50,277 bases of DNA from Carideicomes alvinocaridis (GTDB lineage: Bacteria > Pseudomonadota > Alphaproteobacteria > Rhodobacterales > Rhodobacteraceae), in contig SRJI02000032.1 in assembly GCA_005473895.2 (NCBI GenBank), positions 1-50,277 on the forward strand, read 5' to 3'. The notes beneath the pieces were generated by a model. The model was not told the DNA's origin and ran no database searches. It saw nothing but the letters and a program-made list of their open reading frames with translations. The first letter of the stretch is position 1, and each line of letters opens with the position of its first letter. Shown here one piece after another: positions 16,735-24,384 of this stretch. The translations under genes were made by a program, and so were the position numbers.

Positions 16735-17231
16735 CTGCCTCGAAGCCGCCCGGCTCGTTCGATGCCCTGCTCCTGTTGATCGGGCGGCTGACCTATGTCT
16801 GGACCAATACCGAAAGCCTGCTGATCCACCTGATCGCCGGGTTGTCCCGGACCGACAAGGAGACGGCGACGGTGATCTTCCTGACGCTCAACACGACCCG
16901 CGCCCGCGTCGACCTCGTGGAGCGGCTGGCCAAGCTGGAGCGCGTCGCCGCCGCCGAGCGCCAGCGGGTGCTGGAGCTGACCCATGACATCACGCGCCTG
17001 GCCGCCCTGCGGAACCATTACGCCCACAGCATCTATGCCTTCGATGCGGAGAAGGGCGAGGTGCGCACGATCATGATGCGCATCGCGGATCGCAAGCAGG
17101 ATATCCGCCTGGGCAAGAGCCGCGCCATCGACGCGGAGGCGATTGCCGAAATCGAGGAGAACATCGCCAGCATCGCCGAGGTGAACCTGCGTTTCTGGAG
17201 CCTGATCCGGGATTACGACTACCCCGTGTGA
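16731..17231 (+). CDS. Helical protein with HEPN-like R-N-x3-H motif
   Basis: The 166-residue product starts at a GTG that overlaps the luxR stop as GTGA, so it should be translated together with the regulator. It is predicted mostly helical. Residues 94-99 read R-N-H-Y-A-H, an R-X4-H motif in the context LAALRNHYAHSIYAF, as is typical of HEPN domains (many are RNases; others only dimerise). No partner nucleotidyltransferase is adjacent. The name HEPN is a motif-level call. It could instead be a helical signalling partner of the regulator. Confidence 0.62.
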   Translation: MTASKPPGSFDALLLLIGRLTYVWTNTESLLIHLIAGLSRTDKETATVIFLTLNTTRARVDLVERLAKLERVAAAERQRVLELTHDITRLAALRNHYAHSIYAFDAEKGEVRTIMMRIADRKQDIRLGKSRAIDAEAIAEIEENIASIAEVNLRFWSLIRDYDYPV

Positions 17232-17598
17232 CGTGGCCGGTCTTTCTGGGCGGTGGATCGACGACGGGGCGGCATGGGGTAGACCCTCCGGAGAGGGACC
17301 GTAGACGTCGGCCCTGAAAGCTCGGGCTCTTCCTCGCCACTCGCGTCTGGCCACATCCGTGGCTCCACCCTGCCCGAGGCGCCGGTCTTCACCAGTACGG
17401 AGACACGCGCTTCCCATACCTACCTTCCAACGCCATCGCGGCCGAACCCAAGCCCGCACCCGGTCGTCGCTCGAATTCCATCGACACGGGCGGCACCGAT
17501 CCCCCACAGCATCTGGGTTTCAATTCCGCACAAAAATCGTGCAGAACCCTCCGGCAGGGAGCGCTCCGCTCCCCGACCCAGCTACCGGAGACCGTCGC
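17232..17598. other. Intergenic region upstream of the HPP gene
   Basis: About 370 bp. The open frame that runs into the HPP gene from 17359 has Arg/Pro-rich, non-family composition and is not taken as coding. GGAG at 17587-17590 is the ribosome site for 17599. No clear operator was seen. Confidence 0.5.
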
Positions 17599-18696
17599 AT
17601 GCGAGCCTGGCACCACCTGTTCCCCGCGCTTCCGCCATTTCACGCGCGGGAACAGCTGCGCGCAGGCATCGGCGCGCTGATCGGGATCAGCCTCTGCGCG
17701 CTGGTTGTCGCCCTCGGCAGCGGCTGGGGCGGGCCGGCGCTCTACCTCGTGGCGCCGCTGGGGGCGACGGCGGTGCTGGTCTTCTGCGTGCCGAACTCTC
17801 CGCTGGCGCAGCCATGGTCCGCTGTGGTGGGCAACGTGACCTCGGCGCTGGTCGCGCTGCTGGTGGTGCATTTGGTCCCCTCCCCCTGGACCGTGGGCGT
17901 GGCGGTCGGGGGCGCGATCACGGCGATGATGTTCGTCCGCGCCCTGCATCCGCCCGGCGGGGCGGTCGCGCTGCTCACGGCGCTCGATCCGGGGCCGGCG
18001 CTGCAGACCGGGCCGCTTTTCGCGCTGCTACCGGTGGGGCTGACCACCGCGACGCTGGTCCTGGCGGCCTTCGCCTACAATCGCGCGACCGGCCGGGTCT
18101 ATCCGTTCCGCCAGCCGGACACCGGCAAGGCGGATACCAGCCCGCGTCTGGGGCTCACGGACGCGCAGCTGGGCGACCTGCTCGACCGCTACAATCAGTC
18201 CGCCAATGTCGGCGTGGTCGACCTAGGGCGCATGCTGGCCGCGGCCGAGGCGGAGGCCGCGCAGCACCGCTTCGACGGCACCACCTGCGCCGACATCATG
18301 ACCACGACCCTCGTGACCACCACCCCCGACACCACGCTGGCCGAGGCCGCGCGGCTGTTTCGCGCCCATGCGATCAAGAGCCTGCCGGTCGTGGACGGCC
18401 AGATGCGGCTGCAGGGCCTCGTGCTTCAGGCCGACCTGCTCGCGCCGCTGGTGGCCGAGGGGGGCGTCGCCGGGTGGCGCCGGCGGCGGGGCCCGCGAAA
18501 GCTGGCCGAGGTGATGCGCCCGGCTGACGGCGCCGTGCCGCACGACATGCCGGTCGGCGCGCTGCTCAACCGCCTCGCCGCGGAGGGGAGCGAGGTCATC
18601 CCCGTGGTCAGCGAGGAGCGGCTCGTCGGTATCCTGACGCGGTCCGACATCATGCGGCTCCTGCTGCGCGGCGCGGAGGAGCGGCCGGCGCCGTAG
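17599..18696 (+). CDS. HPP-family membrane protein with C-terminal CBS pair
   Basis: A 365-residue integral membrane protein. The N-terminal HPP domain (to about residue 170) has four membrane helices and the name-giving motif A-L-H-P-P-G-G-A. A linker follows, then two CBS domains (about 225-365; C-A-D-I-M-T-T-T-L and K-L-A-E-V-M-R-P mark their starts). CBS pairs bind adenosyl ligands and gate transporters. HPP proteins have been linked to nitrite transport in cyanobacteria and plants; the substrate here is unknown. The ATG at 17599 follows GGAG at good spacing. Confidence 0.9.
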   Translation: MRAWHHLFPALPPFHAREQLRAGIGALIGISLCALVVALGSGWGGPALYLVAPLGATAVLVFCVPNSPLAQPWSAVVGNVTSALVALLVVHLVPSPWTVGVAVGGAITAMMFVRALHPPGGAVALLTALDPGPALQTGPLFALLPVGLTTATLVLAAFAYNRATGRVYPFRQPDTGKADTSPRLGLTDAQLGDLLDRYNQSANVGVVDLGRMLAAAEAEAAQHRFDGTTCADIMTTTLVTTTPDTTLAEAARLFRAHAIKSLPVVDGQMRLQGLVLQADLLAPLVAEGGVAGWRRRRGPRKLAEVMRPADGAVPHDMPVGALLNRLAAEGSEVIPVVSEERLVGILTRSDIMRLLLRGAEERPAP

Positions 18697-18783
18697 CGGG
18701 CCAAGCCCCCTCGGGCCGCCCGGCATTGCGGGCGCAAGAGCCGTCTTCCCGCAAAGATCTTCCCGCGCTACCACGGGTGCCAC

Positions 18784-18820
18784 GTTGACAAGCGGGAATA
18801 TATTTAACATGTTCATCAAC
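18784..18820 (+). promoter_or_regulatory. Candidate promoter/operator of the hpa-type operon
   Basis: TTGACA at 18785-18790, an AT-rich stretch, then the palindrome AACATGTT at 18806-18813. The whole is framed by GTTGA (18784-18788) and TCAAC (18816-18820). It ends 46 bp before the aldehyde dehydrogenase ATG. The dyad suggests a repressor site (MarR or GntR type); the exact -10 is unclear. Confidence 0.5.
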
Positions 18821-18866
18821 GGGACTCAAACACGCCCGCCTGCCGGGCCAGACGTGAGGACAGAAG

Positions 18867-20378
18867 ATGACCGCCCTTGATGACAACATCGCCAAGGCCC
18901 GCACCTACATGGCCCCCTTCCGCAAGAACGGGGTGATGAACCACATCGCGGGCAAATCCGTCCCGGCGAAGTCGGGCAAGACGTTCGAGACGGTCTCTCC
19001 GGTCGACCTGGCGACGCTGGCCGATGTCGCCCGCGGCGATGCCTCCGACATCGACGAGGCGGCCGCCGCGGCAAAGGCCGCCTTCCCGGACTGGTCGAAG
19101 ACGCCGGGCGCGGAACGCCGCCGGATCCTCATCAAGGTGGCCGAGGCGATCGAGGCGCGGGCCGAGGAAATCGCCTTTACCGAATGCATGGATACCGGCC
19201 AGGCGCTGCGCTTCATGTCCAAGGCCGCGATCCGGGGGGCCGCCAATTTCCGCTACTACGCCGAGCAGGCCCCCTATGCCGAAGACGGAGAGGTGACGCG
19301 CACGCCCACGCAGATGAACACGACCTCGCGCCGCCCGATCGGTCCCGTGGGGGTCATCACCCCGTGGAACACGCCCTTCATGCTATCCACCTGGAAGATC
19401 GCGCCGGCCCTCGCCGCCGGCTGCACCGTGGTCCACAAGCCGGCCGAGTTCAGCCCGATGACCGCCAAGCTGCTGGTAGAGATCGCCGAGGAGGCGGGGC
19501 TGCCGCCGGGCGTGCTCAACACCGTGAACGGCTATGGCGAGGATGCGGGCAAGCGGCTGACCGAACACCCGGACATCAAGGCCATCGCCTTTGTCGGCGA
19601 AAGCCGCACCGGCTCGCTGATCATGGCGCAGGGGGCGGCAACCCTGAAGCGCGTGCATTTCGAGCTGGGCGGCAAGAACCCGGTGATCATCTTCGACGAT
19701 GCCGATATCGACCGCGCTGTCGATGCCGCGACCTTCATGATCTATTCGCTGAACGGCGAACGCTGTACCTCGTCCTCGCGCCTGCTGGTCCAGGATACGA
19801 TTTATGACGAGGTCACCCGGCGCGTGGCCGAGGTCGCCGGCAAGATCAAGGTGGGCCACCCGCTCGACCCCGAAACGGTGGTCGGGCCGCTGATCCATCC
19901 GGAGCACGAGCAGAAGGTCCTGTCCTATTTCGACAAGGCGCGCGTGGAAGGCGCGACCATCGCCGCGGGCGGGCAGAAGGTGGGCGATGCGGGCTGTTTC
20001 GTGGCGCCGACGCTCTTTACCGGGGCGCGCGGGGACATGGCCATCGCGCAGGAGGAGATATTCGGCCCGGTCCTGACCGCCATCCCCTTCCGCGACGAGG
20101 AAGAGGCGCTGCAGATCGCCAACGACGTGCCCTACGGCCTGTCCGCCTATCTGTGGACCAGCGACCTCGACCGGGCGATCCGCATGACGGACGCGCTGGA
20201 GGCCGGGATGATGTGGGTGAATTCGGAAAACATCCGCCACCTCCCCACGCCCTTCGGTGGCACCAAGTCCAGCGGGATCGGCCGCGACGGCGGCGACTGG
20301 TCCTTCGATTTCTACATGGAGACTGTGAATGTCAGCTTCCCGCGGGCGGGTCACCGGATCCCCCGGCTGGGCGGCTGA
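18867..20378 (+). CDS. hpaE: Aldehyde dehydrogenase, HpaE-like (5-carboxymethyl-2-hydroxymuconate semialdehyde dehydrogenase)
   Basis: A 503-residue NAD-dependent aldehyde dehydrogenase (usual length about 490). The Rossmann core shows PWNTPF (Asn about 168), general-base Glu about 266 in FELGGKNP, and catalytic Cys about 300 in SLNGERCTSSSR, a signature close to HpaE. The predicted step is oxidation of 5-carboxymethyl-2-hydroxymuconate semialdehyde in homoprotocatechuate meta-cleavage. The next two genes encode the ring-cleavage dioxygenase and a FAH-family isomerase/decarboxylase, which supports this over a betaine-aldehyde or generic role. GAGGA precedes the ATG; 30 bp separate it from the next gene. 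Confidence 0.85.
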   Translation: MTALDDNIAKARTYMAPFRKNGVMNHIAGKSVPAKSGKTFETVSPVDLATLADVARGDASDIDEAAAAAKAAFPDWSKTPGAERRRILIKVAEAIEARAEEIAFTECMDTGQALRFMSKAAIRGAANFRYYAEQAPYAEDGEVTRTPTQMNTTSRRPIGPVGVITPWNTPFMLSTWKIAPALAAGCTVVHKPAEFSPMTAKLLVEIAEEAGLPPGVLNTVNGYGEDAGKRLTEHPDIKAIAFVGESRTGSLIMAQGAATLKRVHFELGGKNPVIIFDDADIDRAVDAATFMIYSLNGERCTSSSRLLVQDTIYDEVTRRVAEVAGKIKVGHPLDPETVVGPLIHPEHEQKVLSYFDKARVEGATIAAGGQKVGDAGCFVAPTLFTGARGDMAIAQEEIFGPVLTAIPFRDEEEALQIANDVPYGLSAYLWTSDLDRAIRMTDALEAGMMWVNSENIRHLPTPFGGTKSSGIGRDGGDWSFDFYMETVNVSFPRAGHRIPRLGG

Positions 20379-20408
20379 CCGCAGCCCACGACACCCAGGG
20401 AGGAACAG

Positions 20409-21389
20409 ATGCCGATCCCCGAACCGAACCTGAACCCGCCGTTCAACATCCTTCGTCTCAGCCACGTGGAATTCGGCGTCACCGACCTCGCGGCCAGCCG
20501 GACATTCTATACCGACATCCTCGGCCTGCAGGTCACCGACGAGGACGAGGAGACCATCTACCTCCGGGCCATGGAGGAACGCGGGCATCACTGCCTGATC
20601 CTGCGGAAGAAGCCCGAGGCGGGGATCGACTACCTGTCCTACAAGCTCTGGTCCGAGGAGGATCTGGACAAGGCCGCGGCCTGGTTCGAGGGCGAGGGGC
20701 ACGCGGTCGAGTGGGTCGATCGGCCGTACCAGGGCCGCACCCTGCGCACCCACGACTGCTTTGGCGCGCCCATGGAGTTCTATTTCAAGATGGACCGGCT
20801 GGCCCCGATCCACCAGCAATACGCGCTCTACAAGGGTGTGAAGCCGCTGCGCATCGACCATTTCAACTGCTTCGCGCCGAACGTGGACCAGGCGGTGGAA
20901 TGGTATGGCAGGATCGGCTTCCGCGTGACCGAATATACCGAGGACGAGGAGACCGGCCATCTCTGGGCGGCCTGGATGCACCGCAAGGGCGGCGTCCACG
21001 ACATCGCCTTCACCAACGGGCGGGGGCCGCGGCTGCACCACACCGCCTTCTGGGTGCCGACGCCTCTCAACATCATCGACCTGCTCGACCTGATGTCGAC
21101 CACCGGCTATGTCGGCAATATCGAGCGTGGCCCGGGGCGGCACGGGATCTCCAACGCCTTCTTCCTCTACATCCTCGATCCCGACGGGCACCGGGTGGAG
21201 ATCTACTGCTCCGACTACCAGACCGTCGATCCGGACCTGGAGCCGATCAAGTGGGACCTCAAGGACCCTCAGCGCCAGACGCTCTGGGGCGCGCCCGCTC
21301 CGCGATCCTGGTTCGAGAACGGCTCGACTTTCACCGGGGTGGACGTGCGGGAGGCCGAGCTGAAGGCGACGCCCATCATCGCCCCGTGA
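20409..21389 (+). CDS. Extradiol ring-cleavage dioxygenase of the VOC class, homoprotocatechuate 2,3-dioxygenase-like
   Basis: 326 residues with two VOC (glyoxalase-fold) domains. The metal ligands line up with the Arthrobacter/Brevibacterium homoprotocatechuate dioxygenases: His about 151 (R-I-D-H-F-N), His about 210-211 (R-L-H-H-T-A-F) and Glu about 264 (H-R-V-E-I-Y). Other class marks are A-A-W-M-H-R-K and ERGPGRHG. It would open 3,4-dihydroxyphenylacetate proximal to the side chain using Fe(II) or Mn(II) and O2. It sits in the hpaE operon with a strong GGGAGGA site. The substrate is inferred from its neighbours; this is the VOC type, unrelated in fold to E. coli HpaD. Confidence 0.85.
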   Translation: MPIPEPNLNPPFNILRLSHVEFGVTDLAASRTFYTDILGLQVTDEDEETIYLRAMEERGHHCLILRKKPEAGIDYLSYKLWSEEDLDKAAAWFEGEGHAVEWVDRPYQGRTLRTHDCFGAPMEFYFKMDRLAPIHQQYALYKGVKPLRIDHFNCFAPNVDQAVEWYGRIGFRVTEYTEDEETGHLWAAWMHRKGGVHDIAFTNGRGPRLHHTAFWVPTPLNIIDLLDLMSTTGYVGNIERGPGRHGISNAFFLYILDPDGHRVEIYCSDYQTVDPDLEPIKWDLKDPQRQTLWGAPAPRSWFENGSTFTGVDVREAELKATPIIAP

Positions 21390-21516
21390 CGCCTCTCCCG
21401 CACCCTGGCCCTGCCCCGCGCCGGTGCAGGTCAGGGCCGGCGCGCCACCATTTCTTGACGCAACGCCGCGAAACCGACGATCCCCGCCCCGGCGGGCCAG
21501 CCCCGAGGAGACCCGC

Positions 21517-22386
21517 ATGAACACCCCCGCAAGAGTGGCATCCTTCCGTGCCGGCGGCCACGACCGTTACGGCCTGGTCACCGATAATGGCATCGTCGAT
21601 CTCTGGACGGAGTTCGGCGCCCGCTTCCCCACCCTGCGCGAGGTGCTCGAGGCCGGCGCGTTGCAGGAGCTGATCGCCGCCGGCCGGGACCGGGCCCCCG
21701 CCTGGGACGAAAGCGCGGTCGAGTACGGCATCCCCGTGCCGCGACCTTCGCGCATCATCTGCGTCGGCGTGAACTTCCCCGACCGCAACGCGGAGTACAA
21801 GGACGGCACCGCCCAGCCCAAGCACATGTCGCTGTTCCCGCGCTTTCCCAGCAGCTTCACCGGCCACGGCCGCCCGCTGATCCGCCCGCCCGAGAACCAT
21901 ACGCTCGACTACGAGGGCGAGGTCGCGGTGGTGATCGGCAAGGGCGGGCGCCGCATCGCCGCCGAGCGGGCCTATGACCATATCGCGGCCCTGACGCTCT
22001 GCAACGAGGGCACGATCCGCGACTGGGTACGCCATGCGAAGTTCAACGTGACGCAGGGCAAGAACTGGGACGCGTCGGGGGCGATCGGGCCATGGATGGT
22101 GCCCTTCACCGAGGCGGCGCAGCTGGACGAAGCGCGGATCACCACCCGCGTCAACGGCGAGGTCCGGCAGGACGACGAGCTGAAGAACATGATGTTCCCG
22201 ATCCGGGAGGAGATCGCCTATATCTCCACCTTCACCACGCTCGAGCCGGGCGACATCATCGTCACCGGCACGCCGACCGGCGCGGGCGCACGGTTCGACC
22301 CGCCCAGGTACCTCGCGCCCGGCGACGTGGTGGAGGTCGAGAGCCCCGGCATCGGCCTCCTGCGCAATACGGTCGCCGACGAGTGA
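21517..22386 (+). CDS. Fumarylacetoacetate hydrolase family protein, HpaG-like
   Basis: 289 residues starting at the ATG at 21517 behind GAGGAG (the longer frame is untranslated leader). The FAH catalytic domain starts at I-I-C-V-G-V-N-F and carries the metal ligands in LDYEGEVAVVIG. It ends in PGDIIVTGTPTGAG and PGDVVEVE. In this operon it most likely acts as the 2-hydroxyhepta-2,4-diene-1,7-dioate isomerase / 5-oxopent-3-ene-1,2,5-tricarboxylate decarboxylase step. Other FAH members cleave acylpyruvates, so the exact reaction is inferred from context. Last gene before a strong double hairpin. Confidence 0.83.
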   Translation: MNTPARVASFRAGGHDRYGLVTDNGIVDLWTEFGARFPTLREVLEAGALQELIAAGRDRAPAWDESAVEYGIPVPRPSRIICVGVNFPDRNAEYKDGTAQPKHMSLFPRFPSSFTGHGRPLIRPPENHTLDYEGEVAVVIGKGGRRIAAERAYDHIAALTLCNEGTIRDWVRHAKFNVTQGKNWDASGAIGPWMVPFTEAAQLDEARITTRVNGEVRQDDELKNMMFPIREEIAYISTFTTLEPGDIIVTGTPTGAGARFDPPRYLAPGDVVEVESPGIGLLRNTVADE

Positions 22387-22408
22387 TAGCGGGACGGGGC
22401 CTTGACCG

Positions 22409-22476
22409 AGCGGGCAAGGGTGACATCCCCTTGCCCGCTGGCGGCCCGAGCCGGGGCGATGCCCGCTCGGGCCGCC
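22409..22476. terminator. Two adjacent perfect hairpins between convergent genes
   Basis: Stem 1: AGCGGGCAAGGG (22409-22420) pairs with CCCTTGCCCGCT (22428-22439), 12 bp. Stem 2: GGCGGCCCGAGC (22440-22451) pairs with GCTCGGGCCGCC (22465-22476), 12 bp. They lie directly between the hpa operon end and the stress-protein end, suiting bidirectional termination. Confidence 0.75.
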
Positions 22477-22495
22477 GACACCCCGACCGCAGGCC

Positions 22496-23326
22496 TCACT
22501 TCGAATAGAGCACCGGGATCTCCGTGTGTTCGAGCAGGTGATGCGTCACCGCGCCGATGACGAAATCGTAGGCGCGCGAATGGCCGAACGCGCCCACGGC
22601 GATCATGTCCGCGCCGCGTTCCATCGCCACCTCGGTCAGCTTCCGCCCGGCATTGCCCGCCGGGGAGTCCCGCTCCAGCACCGTCACGTCGTGGCCCGCC
22701 CGGTCGAAGGCCGCGGCCATGTCCTGCCGGTAGGCCGATCCCGGCTCCTCCCCCTGCGGGCCCGCATGCAGGATGTCGACCACCGCCTTCGGCCGGGCCA
22801 TGTCCAGCGCGTCATGGGCCGCGCGCGCCGCTTCGCGGGTATCGCTCCAGCCGATCAGCACGTGCCGGCCGACCGGCCCCGGTTTCCACAACTGGGGCAG
22901 CACCAGAACCGGGCGGCCGGACTGGCGGATGAGCTGTTCCAGCAGGCCCCGGTGCCGCGCATGGGGCCCCTCTCCGTAGCGGCCAGCGAGCACGAGGTCC
23001 GCGCTCCGGACATTGCCCAGCAGGAAGGTCTCGGCCCCGTAGAGCGCGTCGGGGCTGCGGAACTCGCTGGCGAAATCCTGCGCCCGCGTCAGCTCCTTGA
23101 ACTGCCTGGCGATGGCATCCCGCTCCTTGGTTTCGTGGTCCTTCAGGGCCGAGATCACGCCGGCATCCATGCCGCCATAGGCGCTGCCGTAATACGAGAT
23201 CTCCTGGCCCGGATAGAGACCGACCAGGTGCGCCTGGAATTGCGTCGCAAGCTCGATTGCGGCGGGCAGCAGCCAGCGCGCCTCGTCTTCGGAGAACAGG
23301 GTCAGGGCAAGGGTCTTGGGGGGCAT
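22496..23326 (-). CDS. Tandem universal stress protein
   Basis: 276 residues from the ATG at 23326 (a longer frame to 23392 exists but lacks conserved sequence). Two UspA-type domains are seen. The first begins L-A-L-T-L-F-S-E and the second H-V-L-I-G-W-S-D-T-R-E-A, ending M-I-A-V-G-A-F-G-H-S-R with the C-terminal V-L-Y-S. The ATP-site pattern G-x2-G-x9-G is only partly kept in the last helix region. Such proteins are cytoplasmic and accumulate in stress and oxygen limitation. A FNR-like dyad lies 60 bp before the start. It follows the Tat-E1 operon by 84 bp on the same strand. Confidence 0.88.
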   Translation of the reverse strand: MPPKTLALTLFSEDEARWLLPAAIELATQFQAHLVGLYPGQEISYYGSAYGGMDAGVISALKDHETKERDAIARQFKELTRAQDFASEFRSPDALYGAETFLLGNVRSADLVLAGRYGEGPHARHRGLLEQLIRQSGRPVLVLPQLWKPGPVGRHVLIGWSDTREAARAAHDALDMARPKAVVDILHAGPQGEEPGSAYRQDMAAAFDRAGHDVTVLERDSPAGNAGRKLTEVAMERGADMIAVGAFGHSRAYDFVIGAVTHHLLEHTEIPVLYSK

Positions 23327-23385
23327 GCGACAAACTCCATCGAGGACAGTTGCGCGACTGTCTCCATCGATCGGTGCGCCGCGCA

Positions 23386-23399
23386 ATGACAAGGGTCAA
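23386..23399 (-). promoter_or_regulatory. FNR-type site, ATGAC-AAGG-GTCAA
   Basis: Nine of ten dyad positions match TTGAC-N4-GTCAA. It is 60 bp before the universal stress protein start, a position usual for FNR activation. Confidence 0.5.
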
Positions 23400-23409
23400 T
23401 GACGGGCAT

Positions 23410-24375
23410 TCATTCCCCGCCGGCGAGGATCGCGCGCAGATGCGTGTCGTAGAGCGCGTCCACCCCTGCGCGGTTCAGGTGGTCGGTGTCGAAGAACAGT
23501 GCCGGATCCCCCGGCGTGTCGCGCAGGTCGTGGACCGGCAGGCCCAGCGCCGCCACCCGCTCGGCCAGCATGGACTCGAACGATCCCGTATCGGGCAGCG
23601 CCGCGCGAAACGGCTCCGACACCGGCAGGCGCAGCAGCTCCACCTCGGTTCCGGCAGCCTGGAGTTCGCGGACCATCTGCTCCAGCACGTCGAGGTAGCG
23701 TGCGGCCACCTGCCCCGCCGTTCCATCCGGGTAGAGATAGGCGGCCCGGCTCTCCAGCGCGTGGCGCGAGGGCCGGAAGCTGCGCCCGAACCCGGCCGCC
23801 CCGGCCCAGCCCGCCTGCGGGAAACGGTCGGGGGGATTCAGCTTGGAGAACGCTGTCAGGTAATCCCCCAGCGCGGTGAGCGGCACGCCCTCGTGCAGGA
23901 CCAGTCCGGCCAGCAGCCCGGCGGTGGAGATTCGCCAGGGCGTGTCGCGCAGCAGGCCGCGATCTGCGACCCGCTCCTCGTTCCACGCCGCGGAGAAGAA
24001 GGCGAAGTCGTCCAGCACGTAGACCACCCGCCGCGGCGGCAGGTCCCGCAGCGCCTGCCGCGCCACGAACAGCGCGTAGAGCGGCCCTGCCCCGACCTCG
24101 GCCAGCACGACGAGGCTCTGCCCGGTCTCCGCCTCGAGCCGCGCCGGCACGTCGCCGAAGCGCAGCGGCAGCGCGTGCGAGGATCCCAGGACCGCCACGT
24201 CCACCGGGGCACCGTGCCGGGCCAGCAAGGTACGGAACGGCGTGTCCCCGGGGTCGCGGCCCACCACCGCCTCGGCGATCACGGCCGCCGCGGCATAGAG
24301 CGCCAGCGCCAGGAGCAGGAAGACGGCGATGCTGCGGCGGCTGGTGCGGCGGGCGCGGGAGGGCGGAAAGGTCAT
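23410..24375 (-). CDS. SGNH/GDSL-type membrane-anchored protein, MBOAT partner
   Basis: 321 residues. A basic N-terminus is followed by one membrane helix (about 16-37); the rest would be periplasmic. SGNH blocks are visible: A-V-L-G-S-S-H-A-L (candidate nucleophile Ser) and F-D-T-D-H-L-N-R-A-G near the C-terminus (Asp-x-x-His). This is the arrangement of DltD/AlgJ/AlgX-type proteins that work with MBOAT acyltransferases to O-acylate polymers outside the cell. The start lies 9 bp after the MBOAT stop. It is the last gene of the seven-gene operon. The acyl acceptor is unknown. Confidence 0.8.
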   Translation of the reverse strand: MTFPPSRARRTSRRSIAVFLLLALALYAAAAVIAEAVVGRDPGDTPFRTLLARHGAPVDVAVLGSSHALPLRFGDVPARLEAETGQSLVVLAEVGAGPLYALFVARQALRDLPPRRVVYVLDDFAFFSAAWNEERVADRGLLRDTPWRISTAGLLAGLVLHEGVPLTALGDYLTAFSKLNPPDRFPQAGWAGAAGFGRSFRPSRHALESRAAYLYPDGTAGQVAARYLDVLEQMVRELQAAGTEVELLRLPVSEPFRAALPDTGSFESMLAERVAALGLPVHDLRDTPGDPALFFDTDHLNRAGVDALYDTHLRAILAGGE

Positions 24376-24384
24376 CGGCGCACC

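Noticed and set aside
19383-21524. Minus-strand frame opposite the hpa-type genes
   Set aside because: Antisense shadow of two clear enzymes; His/Arg/Gly-rich without motifs.
22401-22420. TTGAC at 22402 as another FNR site
   Set aside because: The second half-site is absent, and the word lies in the arm of a terminator hairpin.
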